A stretch of 64,000 nt of DNA from Ctenosaura bakeri (lineage: Eukaryota; Chordata; Lepidosauria; Squamata; Iguanidae). Shown here one piece after another: positions 45,462-57,299 of this stretch. The position numbers were made by a program, and so were the translations under genes. How positions within the stretch are numbered: the first letter of the stretch is position 1; the number at the start of each line of letters is the position of its first letter. The notes beneath the pieces are model-generated. The model did no database searches, was not told the origin of the DNA, and saw nothing but the letters and a program-made list of their open reading frames with translations. The stretch is taken from contig CAOLHI010000024.1 in assembly GCA_948474755.1 (NCBI GenBank), positions 434,001 to 498,000 on the forward strand. The letters are read 5' to 3'.

Positions 45462-45557
45462 TTAATCCACAAATGTTCTTCTTGCTGGTTGGGTAGCTGT
45501 GGTCGTAGTCACAGCAGACACTGCTGCTGCTGCAGCTTTCCTTGTTCTTTGATCCAT
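45462..45557 (-). pseudogene. L1 ORF1 remnant (internally deleted)
   Basis: A 31-codon frame, MDQRTRKAAAAAVSAVTTTT through ARRTFVD and a stop, lies about 70 bp before the ORF2 start. It looks like the ORF1 start joined to a short piece from near its end, with the coiled coil, RRM and C-terminal domain gone. Confidence 0.55.
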
Positions 45558-47074
45558 TGACATTTAGAAAAGATATAATATTCTATTCTACCTTCTCCTT
45601 TACCAATAGTTACTTTTGGAATCATAAATGTACAAATGTAGTCAATTGTTCTATTTAGTGTTAAAAAAAATACTGAATTTATGTACAGTACCAAATGCAA
45701 CAATTGAATAATCAAATCAAATCAAAATCAAAAAGTAAGTGATAAGCAATTGATTTCCCTTTAACATTCACAGCTCCCCCTCCCAAACAGCACAAATACC
45801 ATCAGCAAATTCAAACCGCTTTCTGCGTGGTATGGAAGTCTGCGGTTCTCAGGCCTGTCTTCCAAGACAAAAAAAAAAAAAAGGGAAATCAGTTTCTGTC
45901 TGAGTCTACCACCGGATGTCTGCTCCGTAGTCTATTTTCAGGTTAATCAGTGTCCAGAATCCCAAGTCCTTTAAGCTTAATTCCAAATATAAAATCTTAC
46001 AGAACAAAAATCCAATGGTAAAATGTCCAATTCAAAATTCTGTCAATTATTGTCAGTTCAGTTCAAACATAAACAGTCTTATTCCAAGTCTTTCCACAAT
46101 CTTTTGCTTCTTTCCTTCCTCAAACCATAAGACAGTCAACTGAATATTCCAATAGGCAATAAAGAAGAACGATCAGTATGCAGATAAAAAAAGAGAAAAA
46201 AAATCCCTCAGTCCTTGAAGTTCTTAAGTTCATTCAGTACTGTCAATTTTAAATCAGTTCCCGGTGCCAGTTAAAAGCAATCCAGTCCCAGCTGCAGCAA
46301 CAGTTCAAAACATGAATTCTTCTCTCCCAGCGCCAAAAGCAAAGTGATAAATCCAAGTAAAATATAAAATGTAAAGTACAATCCAAATGAAACAAAAATA
46401 AAATATAAAATACAGCCCAAATGAATTAAAGTCACTCCATATTTTACCTTTCCATACACAGTTTTAAAAGTTTGCGCCTCCACAGTTCAGTCTCTTAAAG
46501 AAAGAAAAAAAGAAAAGAAAAAAAAGGGAGATATACTCTTCAGCTTTTATCAAAGAATAGATCTTACACCAGTCTCCAGTGTCCAATGCATAATCTCAGT
46601 TTAATCTGTGCTGTAAACTCCAAAGAAAAGGAAGCTGAAGTCAGCTCACACTCACCAATTGTATTATCCCTTTAAGAAATCCTCCATTTTGTTTTCTCCT
46701 CCAGTCCTCGGAGTCTTTCCAACAACTTACTCTCTTTGAAGCAGGTACGTTCTTCTTACGATCTAAAGTGTTTGTAATCCAAATCGGGCTTTATAAAAGT
46801 CAGCCTTCGTGAAATCTTGATTTAAAACACGTCAGCGGCGTTTGTGTCGCAATCGCGGCAATCCTGGAGGTCCCGTCATGGTCTTGCGATCCTGCGCCCC
46901 TCCACTCTTTCTCTTTCCAGAGAAGGCTCGGCGTCGCTTCACGGACCCCCTTCAGACCTCTTCCGCATCCCCTTTACCGAGGGGATAGCTAGCTGGGATT
47001 TGGTGGACTTATCCCAGCTGGAAACCTTCAGGTGGGAGTTCAGAGTTGCTCAGCGCAACTCTGGACTCCCTCTC

Positions 47075-47106
47075 GTGTCCGCCATGCGCCGGAAGTCCGA
47101 GATCTC
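47075..47106 (-). promoter_or_regulatory. L1 5'-end promoter motifs (ETS and YY1-like)
   Basis: On the element's sense strand the first 30 bases contain acttccgg (CCGGAAGT on +, 47089-47096), a perfect ETS/GABP site, and then catggcgg (47079-47086), the YY1 core. Mammalian L1 promoters also have a YY1 site near their start; its presence here is seen, its function is inferred. Confidence 0.5.
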
Positions 47107-47124
47107 TTGGCCAATTTACCTTCT

Positions 47125-49104
47125 GGTCATGAACTAGTACCAGAATGTATTCTTATGTTATGTCCAAAATGGGAAATGAAAAGACTTAGTTTTTGAAGTG
47201 ATATTTTATAATTTTAAATAGTTTAATTATGTTATTAGTGTAATGCTGTTTTAATTCCAGCTTTTCTATGTTTTCAACCAACTGTGTTTTAATTGTAATT
47301 TTTTGTCTTTTGTAAGCTGTGTTGAGTCCCAGTTTGGGAAAAAAGGTGGGGTATAAAGTAACGTGATGGATGGTTGGAGGCTACAGTTCCCAGAATTCTT
47401 CTGTCAACATGGCCAGTGGGTATTATGGGAGTTGTAGTCCAAAAAGGGAACTTTCCCCAATCATTGATTACAACTCAGAAAATGTTTCACAGGTAATTGT
47501 GTCCGCTGGAACTATAAAAGAGAAATTGCTGTTGATGGAATACATTAATTGCCAGCTACAAACATTTCAATTATGGAAGGCATTGTTGCAATTTTTAAGA
47601 TATTTTTCCTCTTTCGTGAAAGGTTGACTGTGCCACTGATGGCTTTGAAGATTCTTTTTTAAGCTATTTGAACATTAAATTGTTAACCCACTTCAACATG
47701 AGACTCAAACCTTGGAAGTGACAGGATTATAAGTAATGCAGATGCCTGGAACATGTCACTTTTTTGTAATGGGGTACATTGCAAAAATAACTTGAAAAAT
47801 GAAGTCACATTTCAAAAGTGATGTAAATGAGGCATGTATTTATTTATACATTTATACTTTGCTTTGTAACAACAACAACAAACCTTCCAGTTTTGTGTTG
47901 GGGTGAAGAGTGATGAGTACTTTTAAAATGCATTTTAAGACATACATTGAGAGCTTATATCACAGATGTAGTAATATGTGATTCTGTCTCATCTCCTGAC
48001 CGATCCCCTCAAACCTACCTTGACAGCAAGCAGCTGCACTAAGCCATGGAGGTCTCTTCTGCTGGTGACCAGGACATAGCAGGATGATGTTTCCACCCCG
48101 TCCTGTCAGCCAGTGATCTGTGACTTGACTGTCAGAAGCAGACCCTTGTTTCAACTCTTCATTGCACCACAGGTCACTGGTGAGAGGATGCAGGAAACAT
48201 CATCATCTGGCTGCACCCCAATTGCCAGAAGTACAGACCTCCATTAGTTGGAGTACTACTGGCTGTGAAGGTAGGTTGCGAAGTATTTGCAATCACAGCA
48301 ATAGTTCCACAGTCATGAATACAGAGCATGGGTGAATATGGTGCAGTTACGGATCCATAACTCTAGCTTACAAATCCCTAGCTGCATTATAGGGTGCCAG
48401 CCATCTTCAGTGGCATTTTGAATGGAATTTTTCAACTTTTATGTCTTTCTTTTATTAGTCCCATTTAAAAAAGTAATGAAAAGTAATGAGTAATCGCAAT
48501 AAACTACTTTCTCTACTATTAGAATGAATAAAAACAACAGACCAATACCCTAACGCTTTCCTAATGGGGAAATATACTTTGAAAAAGTGGCTTTCTAAAT
48601 GCTGACAAGACTTAAATGTAAAGGTTGTCCTGGAGAGTGTGCCTGTTTTCTCTCTTCTTATACTGTCACTGCTTCTACATTTTCTTTGCCAGTCTTGTTT
48701 AGAATCTTGCCAAGTCACAGATTAGTAATAACATCTGTTCTGTGGAAGGACTAGAACCAAGACTCCACTGAGTAGCATGAAAAACTAATGTCATTCTGAG
48801 AATATTGTGTGCTAGATTATCTTCCTAGATGATCAGGGAGTCAACCACATGTTTCCTATCATGTAGTAATTCTTATTGGTGGAGTGGTAAATACTGAACA
48901 GCGGGTGCATGCCATGGCAATCCCCATTCCCATATCCCAGAGGAGAGTAAAAAATGTAGGCAACTCTTGATTTCTATCAACAAACCAGTGCTGGCAGCTT
49001 TAATCACCACTAGAACCAGGCCTTTTGTTAAGTTCACGGGTCTTAATTATCAGTATAAGAGAAAGCCACTCTGAAATACTTTGCATTGTAACAGGAATAC
49101 CTCA
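47125..49104. other. Intergenic sequence with LINE tail and MITE fragment
   Basis: 47215-47365 ends ttttgtaagctgtgttgagt, ggtggggtataaagta, a LINE 3' tail on the + strand. 47372-47460 has ctacagttcccagaattctt and tgggagttgtagtccaaaa, a MITE with its two ends inverted. The remainder, including 47500-49104, holds nothing recognised apart from a short CAA run near 47870. Confidence 0.45.
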
Positions 49105-49740
49105 CAGGGGTGTCAAACTCCATTTCATCTTGGGCTGCATCAGCATTAAGGTTGCCCTCAAAGGGCTGGTTGTATCTATAAGACTATATAAATATATCTA
49201 CTATTTTATCATATTAAATAATTGCCTCTGCATTCAATTATTACTGGTTTTAGAAATAACTAGCTCTGAAACTAGAAGTCTAGGAAAATAATGGCAAGCA
49301 GATATTCAAGTTATAACTATTGTATAATTTATTGAAAAATGAGTTTTGAAAACAGGAAGTTATTTTTTTTAATCATCAGACAAATATTACCTGTGCCTCC
49401 TTTCTGCTACCTCCCTCCCCTGTGGCTCTTTCTGCTCTCCTCATGCCTCTTCCTGCTCCCCCTCCCCTGTGGCTCTATCTGCCCTCCCCACCCTTCTCTG
49501 TACCTGGTAAGCCTGATGCCCACATTTTGGGCCCCTGGATGCCAATATGCTGAAGAGGGACCCAGTAGCCAGCACTGGCGATCTACTTCTACTGCTGACT
49601 GTTCCTCTGTCCAATTCTCGTGAACTGTGCGGAGCATTGCCATGGAAACCCACAGCAATACTCTGATGGTGAGACTTGGATAGAGAAGCAGTCAAAAGTA
49701 GAAGTAGATTGTCAGTGCTGGCTGCTAGGCCCTTCTTCAG

Positions 49741-49741
49741 A

Positions 49742-49815
<74 letters not shown>
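49741..49815. repeat. Compound (GAT)n(AAT)n repeat, L2 tail
   Basis: About 12 ATG/GAT units then about 12 AAT/TAA units, forming the 3' terminus of the minus-strand L2. Confidence 0.92.
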
Positions 49816-49816
<1 letters not shown>

Positions 49817-50029
49817 TTTATTTGTATCCCACCTTTCCACACAGATCGAGGCGGTGAACAACATAAAATACATTATACATTAAAATACATCAAAAGGCAT
49901 TAAAGACATACCCAATCCTCCCCACCCACCAACCCACCTAAACCAACCCCTTAAAATACACAGCAATTAACAATCCATCAATTACTGTTAGCAAGGCAAC
50001 AAGGCAATAGATGGGAGGTGATGGAAATG

Positions 50030-50822
50030 CTAGTCTGGGAAGGCCTGTTGGAAGAGAACAGTCTTGACTGCTTTTTTAAAACTGTCAAGACTGGTAATAT
50101 ACCGGGTCTCCTCCGGCAGGCCATTCCATAGCTTGGGAGCGATAGAAGAAAAGGTCCTCTGGGTAACCGCAGCCAACCTAGTTCTGACTGGCTGCAGTAA
50201 ATTCCTCCCAAAGGAACTTAGTGTGCGGAGCAGATTATATGGGAGAAGGCAACCTGGCCCCAAGCCATAAAGGGCTTTAAAGGTAATAACCAACACCTTG
50301 TACTGTGCCCGGAAACTAATAGGCAGCCAATGTAAAGACTTCAGAATTGGTGTTATGTGGTCAGTTTTAGGTCTACCAGTGACCAAACTGGCTGCCATAT
50401 TCTGGACTAATTGAACTTTCCGGACTAACCACATGGGTAGCCCTACGTAGAGCGCATTGCAGAAGTCAAGCCGTGAAGTTACCAGCGCATGCACCACAGT
50501 TTTTAGGTGTTCCAGCTCCAGGAAGGGGCACAGCTGGTGTATCAGCCGAAGCTGACAGCAGGCACTCCTGGCCACCACATCTATTTGAGCTGTCATCTGA
50601 AGTGGCGAGTCCAGGAGCACTCCCAAGCTGCGGACACAATCTTTCAGGGGAAGTGTGACCCCATCTGGAACAGGTTGACAAACCTCCATACCTGGGCTAG
50701 GGCCCTTAACAGCGAGTACCTCAGTCTTATCTGGATTCAGCTTCAGTCTGTTTTTCCTCATCCTGTCCATTACTGCTTCAAGACATTCGTTCAATTGGGC
50801 TTGCCAGGAGAGGGGAATGCCG
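50030..50822 (-). pseudogene. L2 ORF2p RT C-terminal fragment, uninterrupted
   Basis: About 264 codons without a stop from the L2 5'-truncation point to the natural C-terminus FQQAFPD and stop. The open frame extends ~30 codons further right into the flanking hAT sequence, which is not L2 coding. It lacks endonuclease and catalytic RT residues and so has no enzymatic potential. Confidence 0.88.
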
Positions 50823-51066
50823 CAGCTGCAGGAGAGGTGCAAGGGCCACATGAAATGGCCTGGCAGGCTGGATTCAGCACATGGGCCTTGTGTTTGACAT
50901 ATGTGCCTCACAACAATATATTGTTGGGAGGAAAATCCATCCTCATCGCTTACCCCATGCTCAACTACTGTGAAGACTGCAATGAAGCTGAGAGGGGATA
51001 GGGAACTGAGTCAGAAATTCCTTATTGAAAAGACTCAGCATTTTTATCTGGTAAACTTTGGTCCCA

Positions 51067-51249
51067 TTGTTGTCGTGTGCCTTCAAACAGTTTCCAACTT
51101 ATGGTGACCCTAAGGTGAACCTATCATGGAGTTTTCTAGGGCTGAGAGTGTGTGATGTGGCCAAGGTTACCCAGTGGGTTTCCATAGCTGAGGAGAGAAT
51201 TGAACCCTGGTCTCCGGGGGTCATAGTTCAGTGCTCAAACCATTGCTTC
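51067..51249 (-). mobile_element. tRNA-headed SINE
   Basis: ttgttgtcgtgtgccttcaa, aacttatggtgaccctaagg, acctatcatggagttttct and gagaattgaaccctggtctc are read from tail to head. The last string is the reverse of the tRNA-like B box. Confidence 0.8.
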
Positions 51250-54200
51250 ATGCTGGACTTCTCATACTCATGAATTTTGGATTCCCTTTAGACTAGAGAA
51301 CCCAAGCCTAATGACATCCTAATTCTGTACAGCATTATTCTTGGAAGTCTTGCTGTGAAGATGGCAGAATGTGTTCTGTGAGAGAAAGTGGTATACATGG
51401 GAATGCTGGTCTTCTTGATGATCCTTCTTCTCCCCTCCTCATTGTAGCAAGTGGGAGACACCTACTTTTTTAAAAGGCATCTACTAGGGATAACTTCAAA
51501 ACGATTTAGCCTCATGTTGCACAGGCAGTGAAGAACAACTTAATTGAATAGAAATCCCACATCCTGCTGAGTAGGCAGCATGTCTGAGATATAATGGAAA
51601 CAGGATCTCTACAGTATGACATTTGTGGGGTTACTAAGTGACCCAGAATCCCTCCAAACACTTGATGTTTTAAATCTTTTTTGGCCTCAGCTGCTAGAAG
51701 ATTTGAGAATATTTAGGCCTAATTTGCATGCTTTGGATATTTTCTTGGTAAATCCTTGCAAGTACATTGAGGATGGAAATATACAGCTATAGTGGAGGTG
51801 GCAAAGAGTCACATATTTGAGCACCTACTAAAAATGAAAAACCCTGAAACAAAGCAAACTCTCCCAGTGCATTGAACTTCAGCATGTTAAGCTGGCCTCT
51901 TCTAATTCCTGAGTCTCTCTCTAGGCAGTTGAGATCCTGCCACAGTTGTGTCTTTGGGGCCATAATAGGAGAGAACAAGTGGCTGGAATCTGAGGAAATT
52001 GTTTCCTACTATGCAGGTGACAATATTGAACAATAATCTACATTGTAGGCCCATATATGTGTAGATTCTCCAAGACAAATTTGCATGTGCATGACTATAA
52101 TGTTCCACTGTAGTGCAGGAGGGTTAATTAAACATGTGTACTTCAATCATGAATTAATTAAGGACAGATGTGTGCTTACAAGTAATTTCCAAAGCAAAAG
52201 ATTCAAGGAATCAGGATATCTGGACCATCTCCATACCCTATCTTCAACTGATTTTCTCCCTGTAATGTCTCCCATGAAGTTGAAAAGGATAATACATATG
52301 AGCTAGGCACTCAACACATTGCCAAAAAGAGGAATTATGCGACCAAAAAAAGGGAAGATGTTAATCTGTGTAACATTTATTCAACCAAGTTTATATCTAT
52401 CAGTGGAAATTATGAAATAATTATTATAATTTTGATAGAAATACGATCTATCTCATTGCAATCTAAGATCGTGAGTTGGTGACCTGTTTGTCTGCATCTG
52501 CCCATGTGTTAACTGTAGATAGGAAAGCTATTCCTTCTTATGCTTCTTTGTCTTGATACTGGACTTGGGTTAGACAGATCTGTAAAGAGAGAATGGCTTC
52601 AAATACAGGACCATCCTCTGTAATGCAGGAAACAAGTACATTCCCATAGAAGGCTGAAGCTATAGAAAGGAGTGACAGAGAAGATTTACCTTCCCTCCTC
52701 TGCTAGAATGTGCAAACCTTCATGCCCTGCTTTATACTTGATCAGAACTCCCATTTAAACAAATGACTGCCTTTCCCTGCTTCCTTCCAGATTGACAGTT
52801 TGTGTTGACTGGTCTTTATTTGAACATCATGATACCATTTCAGTCTGAAGTTTTGTTAGTAAAGCCAAATGCTGGTCCCAACTACAGAGGACCTACTAGA
52901 GCAGTGGGATTTATATAAGCATTCACTTACCATTCAGCAGTTTTCAATGGTTCTATTCTACTTGAGAGTGGAAATTCAATTCACTTTTGAATTAAAATGC
53001 ATGGAAATGAGACTTCCTGTGTATTTTTCTGAGATGTCTGTAAAATAACTATAACACCAGATCCAGGGGGGTTGAAGTCTAGAAGGAATGTAGTTGCCAG
53101 TAAGACATGGAAGGAGATTTGTTGCTGTCCCTACGGCTAATCCATGTCAATTTCAGTTGGGCCGTAGACCATCTTGGCTGCCATTGTGTAATGTACTGGA
53201 TACCTTCTTACATTGGTGTAACTCCCAATAAGCACTGGCATAAGTCACAAATTGGAATTTGGCTTCTTCCTGTTTCATCAGCATGACCCGACCTCTTCAT
53301 CTATATGGTTATTTTGAAAATTGTAGGCTGTCTTAGACATGAATTCCCTAATGGCTTAACAGCTTGGTTATGTAAAAATTATTATAGCGAAATCTTAGCT
53401 GATTGCATTTTTTAAAAAAGCTGTCATATAAACTGAATTATTGTAAAGGATTGAAATATTCAAAAACAATAACTAACAATAAAATATAAATAATATGTAT
53501 GTTATTTATATATTATATATTATAAAATTAAAAATAAAATAATAAAATACAAATACAAATAATGTAGGGGGATTTTCTGTTAAGAGAAGCAGATCTTTTC
53601 TTCTAGGAGGTGGCAAAGTCAGAGAAGAGAGACATACCTATTCACTTCAGGGTATTCCTTTCAATGCATAGGCTTGCTCCTATGTCCTGTTTTAAACATG
53701 TGGCCCTATCAATCTTACGAGCATAAGAAAACCCATCTTTTCCTATTTATTTACAATGAAAAGATGAACAAGCTGAAATAATGACCCATCTGCCATCAAT
53801 GACAAACTGTCAAATCATCTTGTCACCTCTGTGTTGTGTTTCTGCATAAAATCAGTGGAGGCTTTTATCCTGCTCGGAAAAGAGGTAACCTAAACTCTGT
53901 AATTACAAGGACTGCTGTTCCCGAAGAAATGACATTGATTGAATAGCATGTTTTGACAAGAAGAGAAATTGATTTCACTTCCTAGCTAACAACAATGTCC
54001 CCAGTTCTGCATGATGTAAATTTGTGAAGCTCAATTGACTAAAATAAGAATGTCTGCTTAGAACAGCAGAAATCTGGCAGAAGTTCACAGAGGCATGGGC
54101 AATTAGATATGTCTGTAATCTGAAAGCAATATAGTACATTGACAGCATGATCTTAGACATACCCGCTCAAGAATAAATCCCACTGCCTAAATGAGTACAG

Positions 54201-55295
54201 GATTGCAGTTTTAAATTTTTATCTTTACAACACTACGTTTAGATCTTACCCAAGACATCCATGCCAATATATGAGTCATGAAAATAGGATAGGATAAACA
54301 AGAGACCAAAACTGACATCCAGTCTTGGGGAAAAGAGTTTAAATAAAGATGATGAAGAAGAATATGATGATAATGATGATCATTGGAATATTTATATGAC
54401 CTGTTAAGTTACATGATTTAACGTATACTTAGCTATGCAGCAGAGGCGCTAAGAACATCCTTTATCGAACTATGAAAGTGTGTAACAGGACACTGGCAAG
54501 AGCACCTGATGTCTATCTCCCACTGATTACATTGTTCATTGATGTGCATCAGGCACTTTTCAGGCTGTGCCATGTACTAATGTAATAGCAGCCCTCTGCT
54601 GGATAGGGATGCTACACTATTGTGCATTTCTCATTCTGCAGTTGTAAGTCCAATTATGAAGGTGTTAAGACGCCCAACAGGATAATGGCAGATGATGATA
54701 ATAGCATTTATTGTTCTCCAACACTTTTTGATCCAGTTCAAGAAGAAACAAAATTTGATTCCCAACGTTGGGAAAAAGGAAGGTTATAAATAAAAATGAT
54801 ATGATGGTGGTGGTGATAATTATGATAATTGCACTTATTGTTGTTCAACAAAGTTTGATTCTAATCTGCAGATCACTTTTTGGGGTTCTCATTTAATTGG
54901 GGCCAGGTTGCAACATGCAATTATATGCTTAGGTGATCTCCTTTGCCACTGAAAGTAGCCAGTGATACTCTTACATACTCTGTACCTTTCTGTGTAGTGC
55001 ATAGTGTCCACATTCATCAGGTGATGTACTTAGAAAGTCAGCTGAGGAGGTGGCAGTTAGCAGGTGCATATTCTTTTTTATTATTATTAAAAACATCAGA
55101 TACTTGCAATTGAATAATCAGTAATAGTTATATCTTTCACAATTTCTTAAAATACATATTCTTGGCTGAAGTTGACTTCAGTTCTTTAAAACAGGCAGGA
55201 CAATGCAATGGCTTTTCACATCTTTCTCAATAGCAGGGCATGCATTAACTTTTGTCAGCTATAGTTTGTTAATGATAAATGTAGCTGGTGATTAT
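51250..55295. other. Intergenic sequence, mostly unrecognised
   Basis: Two short L2-like 3' tails end in GAT-rich runs: about 54330-54385 (ttggggaaaagagtttaaat, aaagatgatg) and 54765-54830 (ccaacgttgggaaaaaggaa, ttataaataaaaatgat). 53455-53565 is almost pure A/T. No exon of IL26 or any other gene was recognised. Confidence 0.45.
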
Positions 55296-55452
55296 GACAT
55301 GAGTAAGTCTGGGGACCAGGGTTCGATTCCCTGCTCAGTCATGGGAACCTATTGGGTGACCTTGGGTATGTCACACACTCTCAGCTCCAAAAACCTCATG
55401 ATATGGTGACCTTAGGATCACCATAATTCAGAAATGACTTGAAGACACACAA
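55296..55452 (+). mobile_element. tRNA-headed SINE
   Basis: gggttcgattccctgctcag (intact B-box-like core), ggtgaccttgggtatgtcac and tagg atcaccataattcag tail. 5' A-box region is partly lost. Confidence 0.78.
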
Positions 55453-55630
55453 TTGGTATTAACTAGTTTAAAAAGTATATATCAAAAGCTGAAGTGTGAA
55501 TCTTAAAGCACTGCCACAAGGGGGAGATACCTCTCTGAAGTGCTGAGAAATTTTATATTTATTTGTGTCTGTGTGTGAGAAAGGGGGGCCCCTGAGAGCT
55601 AGTGTATATGTAAAATGTGTTTTTCTAAAC

Positions 55631-56195
55631 CAGAGCTTTACAAACTTTTCATACTGGTGACATACTTTTTAGACATGCATCATTTTGTGACACAGTAGTT
55701 CAGTTTTACTTGCAAACCAGAGGTAAAACTAACCGCTTATGCATGTGCAGTACCCAGATGTGTATCTAGGGTGAGAAAAGGCAGCCCCCCAATCCTGGCC
55801 CACTGCTGTCACCAGGAAAGACCCTAGTGAGGCCGGTGGCAGTGAGAAAGGCAGCTTCCCCTACCTGATCCTGGCCCGTTGCCATTGCCCTCAGTGAGGA
55901 AAGACCCTGGGGAGAGCAACAGCAGTGGGAAAAGCAGCCCACCTACCCGATCCTGACTTGCTGACTTGCCCTTGCCAATGAAAGACCCTGGAGAGGGTGG
56001 TGGCAGCAGGAAAGGCAGCCCCCCACCCAATCCTGGCCTGCTGCCTTCACCCTTGGCAAGGAAAGACCCCAGTGAGAGCAGCGGCAGCAGGAATGGCTCA
56101 GGTGAGAGGGGTATTTCTCAGCCTAGGAAAGCAACACAACTACACACTTCAGGTGACACACTAACATGTCACGACACACCATTTGGAAAGCCCTG
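55631..56195. mobile_element. hAT element carrying a minisatellite
   Basis: Left end cagagctttacaaactttt; reverse complement of right end cagggctttccaaatggtg. Flanking 8-mers ttctaaac (55623-55630) and atttaaac (56196-56203) match at six positions. About half of the 565 bp is a tandem repeat. No transposase is encoded. Confidence 0.78.
55779..56090. repeat. Minisatellite, four ~70-81-bp units
   Basis: Each unit has the order aaaggcagccnccc, atcctggcc, ctgcc...cc, gaaagaccc, then g/a-rich gtggcagcagg. Four imperfect units are visible. ORFs across it (rich in Pro, Gly and Ser) are by-products of the repeat. Confidence 0.85.
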
Positions 56196-56343
56196 ATTTA
56201 AACTGTAAAATTTTGGAGATCATTTCACTGGGGTGGTGATTGGATGTGGTGATGTGAATATTGTTATCTTTGATTTGTAATTTTCTGCTTTTCTTTGATT
56301 TGTTTTCCTTTTTTTTTCTTTTCACCTCTCACCTCCAAAAAAT

Positions 56344-56400
56344 GAAGAGGAGAGGAGAGGAGAGGAGAGGAGAGGAGAGGAGAGGAGAGGAGAGGAGAAG
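56344..56400. repeat. (GAGGA)n microsatellite
   Basis: About ten GAGGA/AGGAG units, all purine on the + strand. Confidence 0.92.
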
Positions 56401-56556
56401 AGGAAAAAAAAGCGGGGGGGAATGATAGAAAAACGATAGAATATGTTTTGATTGTTAACACTAGAAAGTTTTCTTCTAGAAGCTGTCTGTAGGTGCTCCA
56501 CACTCAGTTATCTTATTCCGCTTCCAACTCAACACTGGCATATGGTTTCTCCACTA

Positions 56557-56586
56557 TATATGTATATGTATATGTATATGTATATT
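56557..56586. repeat. (TATATG)n microsatellite
   Basis: Four to five units of tatatg. Confidence 0.75.
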
Positions 56587-57106
56587 TTATGTATGTAAAA
56601 ATTCTCTTGAAATTTTCTCTTGTTTTTTTCTCTTGGAGAGGGACTATTTACGACAATGGAAAAGAAACAGGTAAATTTCATATTGTGATATATTGCATAA
56701 TTTTCCTGCTCTTACTATCTGTTCTTGGCAATCTGCAGTCTTTTCCCTATCAACATCAAGTTGTTGAAATTTTTTTTCTATATAATTAAGTATCCCTCTG
56801 GATATTTGGAATAACAAAATCAGTTTTGACATTACTGACTTTTTTTTTAAAATAGCAATGATGGCAACAAAAAAAGATTGAACTTGTACCATTAAAAAAA
56901 ATCAAGACTAACTTCCCTTAGCATTGTTTTTTACCATAGCTATTCACTTGCTTAAGAGAGAGTAACTAAAGAAAATATTCTGTGTTAACTGTGCAATCCC
57001 ACACAGTCCAATCAGCAGTCCCACCAAGATCTGTGGGATTTACCAGAGTGGTGTTGCGGTTTGAGCATTGAGTGTTGATCTTCAGGTCAGGTACCAGCTA
57101 AATAGG

Positions 57107-57299
57107 GACCGAGTGTGGTGTAGTGGTTTAAGTGTTGGGCTACAACCCTGGACACCACAGTTCAGTTCCCCTGCTTAGCCATGGAAACCCACAAGGTGAC
57201 CTTGGGCATGTCACGCACTCTCACCCCACAGAAATCCTGTGATAGGTTTGCTCTAGAGATGCGATAAGTCAGAAATTACTCGATGGCACACAACAACAA
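57107..57299 (+). mobile_element. tRNA-headed SINE (most complete copy)
   Basis: ggtgtagtggtttaagtgtt (A-box-like), gttcagttcccctgcttag (B-box-like), aggtgaccttgggcatgtca, then cagaaattactcgatggcac and acaacaacaa at the end. Confidence 0.82.

Larger units (their letters stand above)
41390..47106 (-). mobile_element. L1 LINE, 5' end present, ORF1 deleted
   Basis: An 18-bp direct repeat, ttggccaacttaccttct (41372-41389) and ttggccaatttaccttct (47107-47124), brackets the element with one mismatch. From right to left on the minus strand there is a GC-rich 5' end, a ~1.55-kb 5' UTR, a residual 31-codon ORF1, ORF2 from endonuclease to C-terminal knuckle, a 3' UTR and a poly(A) tail (T run at ~41396). 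ORF2 is broken by a few frameshifts and stops but all domains are represented. Length is 5717 bp. Because the 5' end is directly against the duplication and has promoter-like composition, it is probably the true 5' end, with the loss being internal (most of ORF1). Confidence 0.92.
49741..50830 (-). mobile_element. L2 LINE, 5'-truncated, with (ATC)n/(ATT)n tail
   Basis: On the minus strand an open frame (about 50822-50030) encodes the RT C-terminal part: RMRKNRLKLNPDKTEVLAV, LGVLLDSPLQMTAQIDVVAR, LVTSRLDFCNALYVGLP, LHWLPISFRAQYKVLVITFK and FKKAVKTVLFQQAFPD. It begins just after the catalytic palm motif. The 3' UTR ends in ATT then ATC trinucleotide repeats (49741-49815). The uninterrupted frame suggests recent insertion. 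Confidence 0.92.
49105..50905. mobile_element. hAT-like element with internal palindrome, interrupted by L2
   Basis: Left end caggggtgtcaaactccatt; reverse complement of right end cacatatgtcaaacacaagg. The shared caNNNNTGTCAAAC is hAT-like. Inside, 49550-49601 and 49689-49740 are inverted copies (agcactggcgatctacttct and its counterpart). An L2 occupies 49741-50830, immediately outside the right arm. A second copy of the same element lies at about 59961-62395. No exact 8-bp duplication is visible, though cctcaca occurs at both edges. Confidence 0.7.

Noticed and set aside
49441..49903. Poly-Ile and poly-Met ORFs
   Set aside because: They arise from the trinucleotide tail of the L2 element.
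50030..50911. Intact host gene of 293 codons
   Set aside because: The residues match the C-terminal RT region of L2, and the first ~30 codons are flanking hAT sequence read by chance.
57107..57299. tRNA gene
   Set aside because: A- and B-box-like segments are present, but there is no cloverleaf and the sequence continues into a SINE tail shared by several copies.
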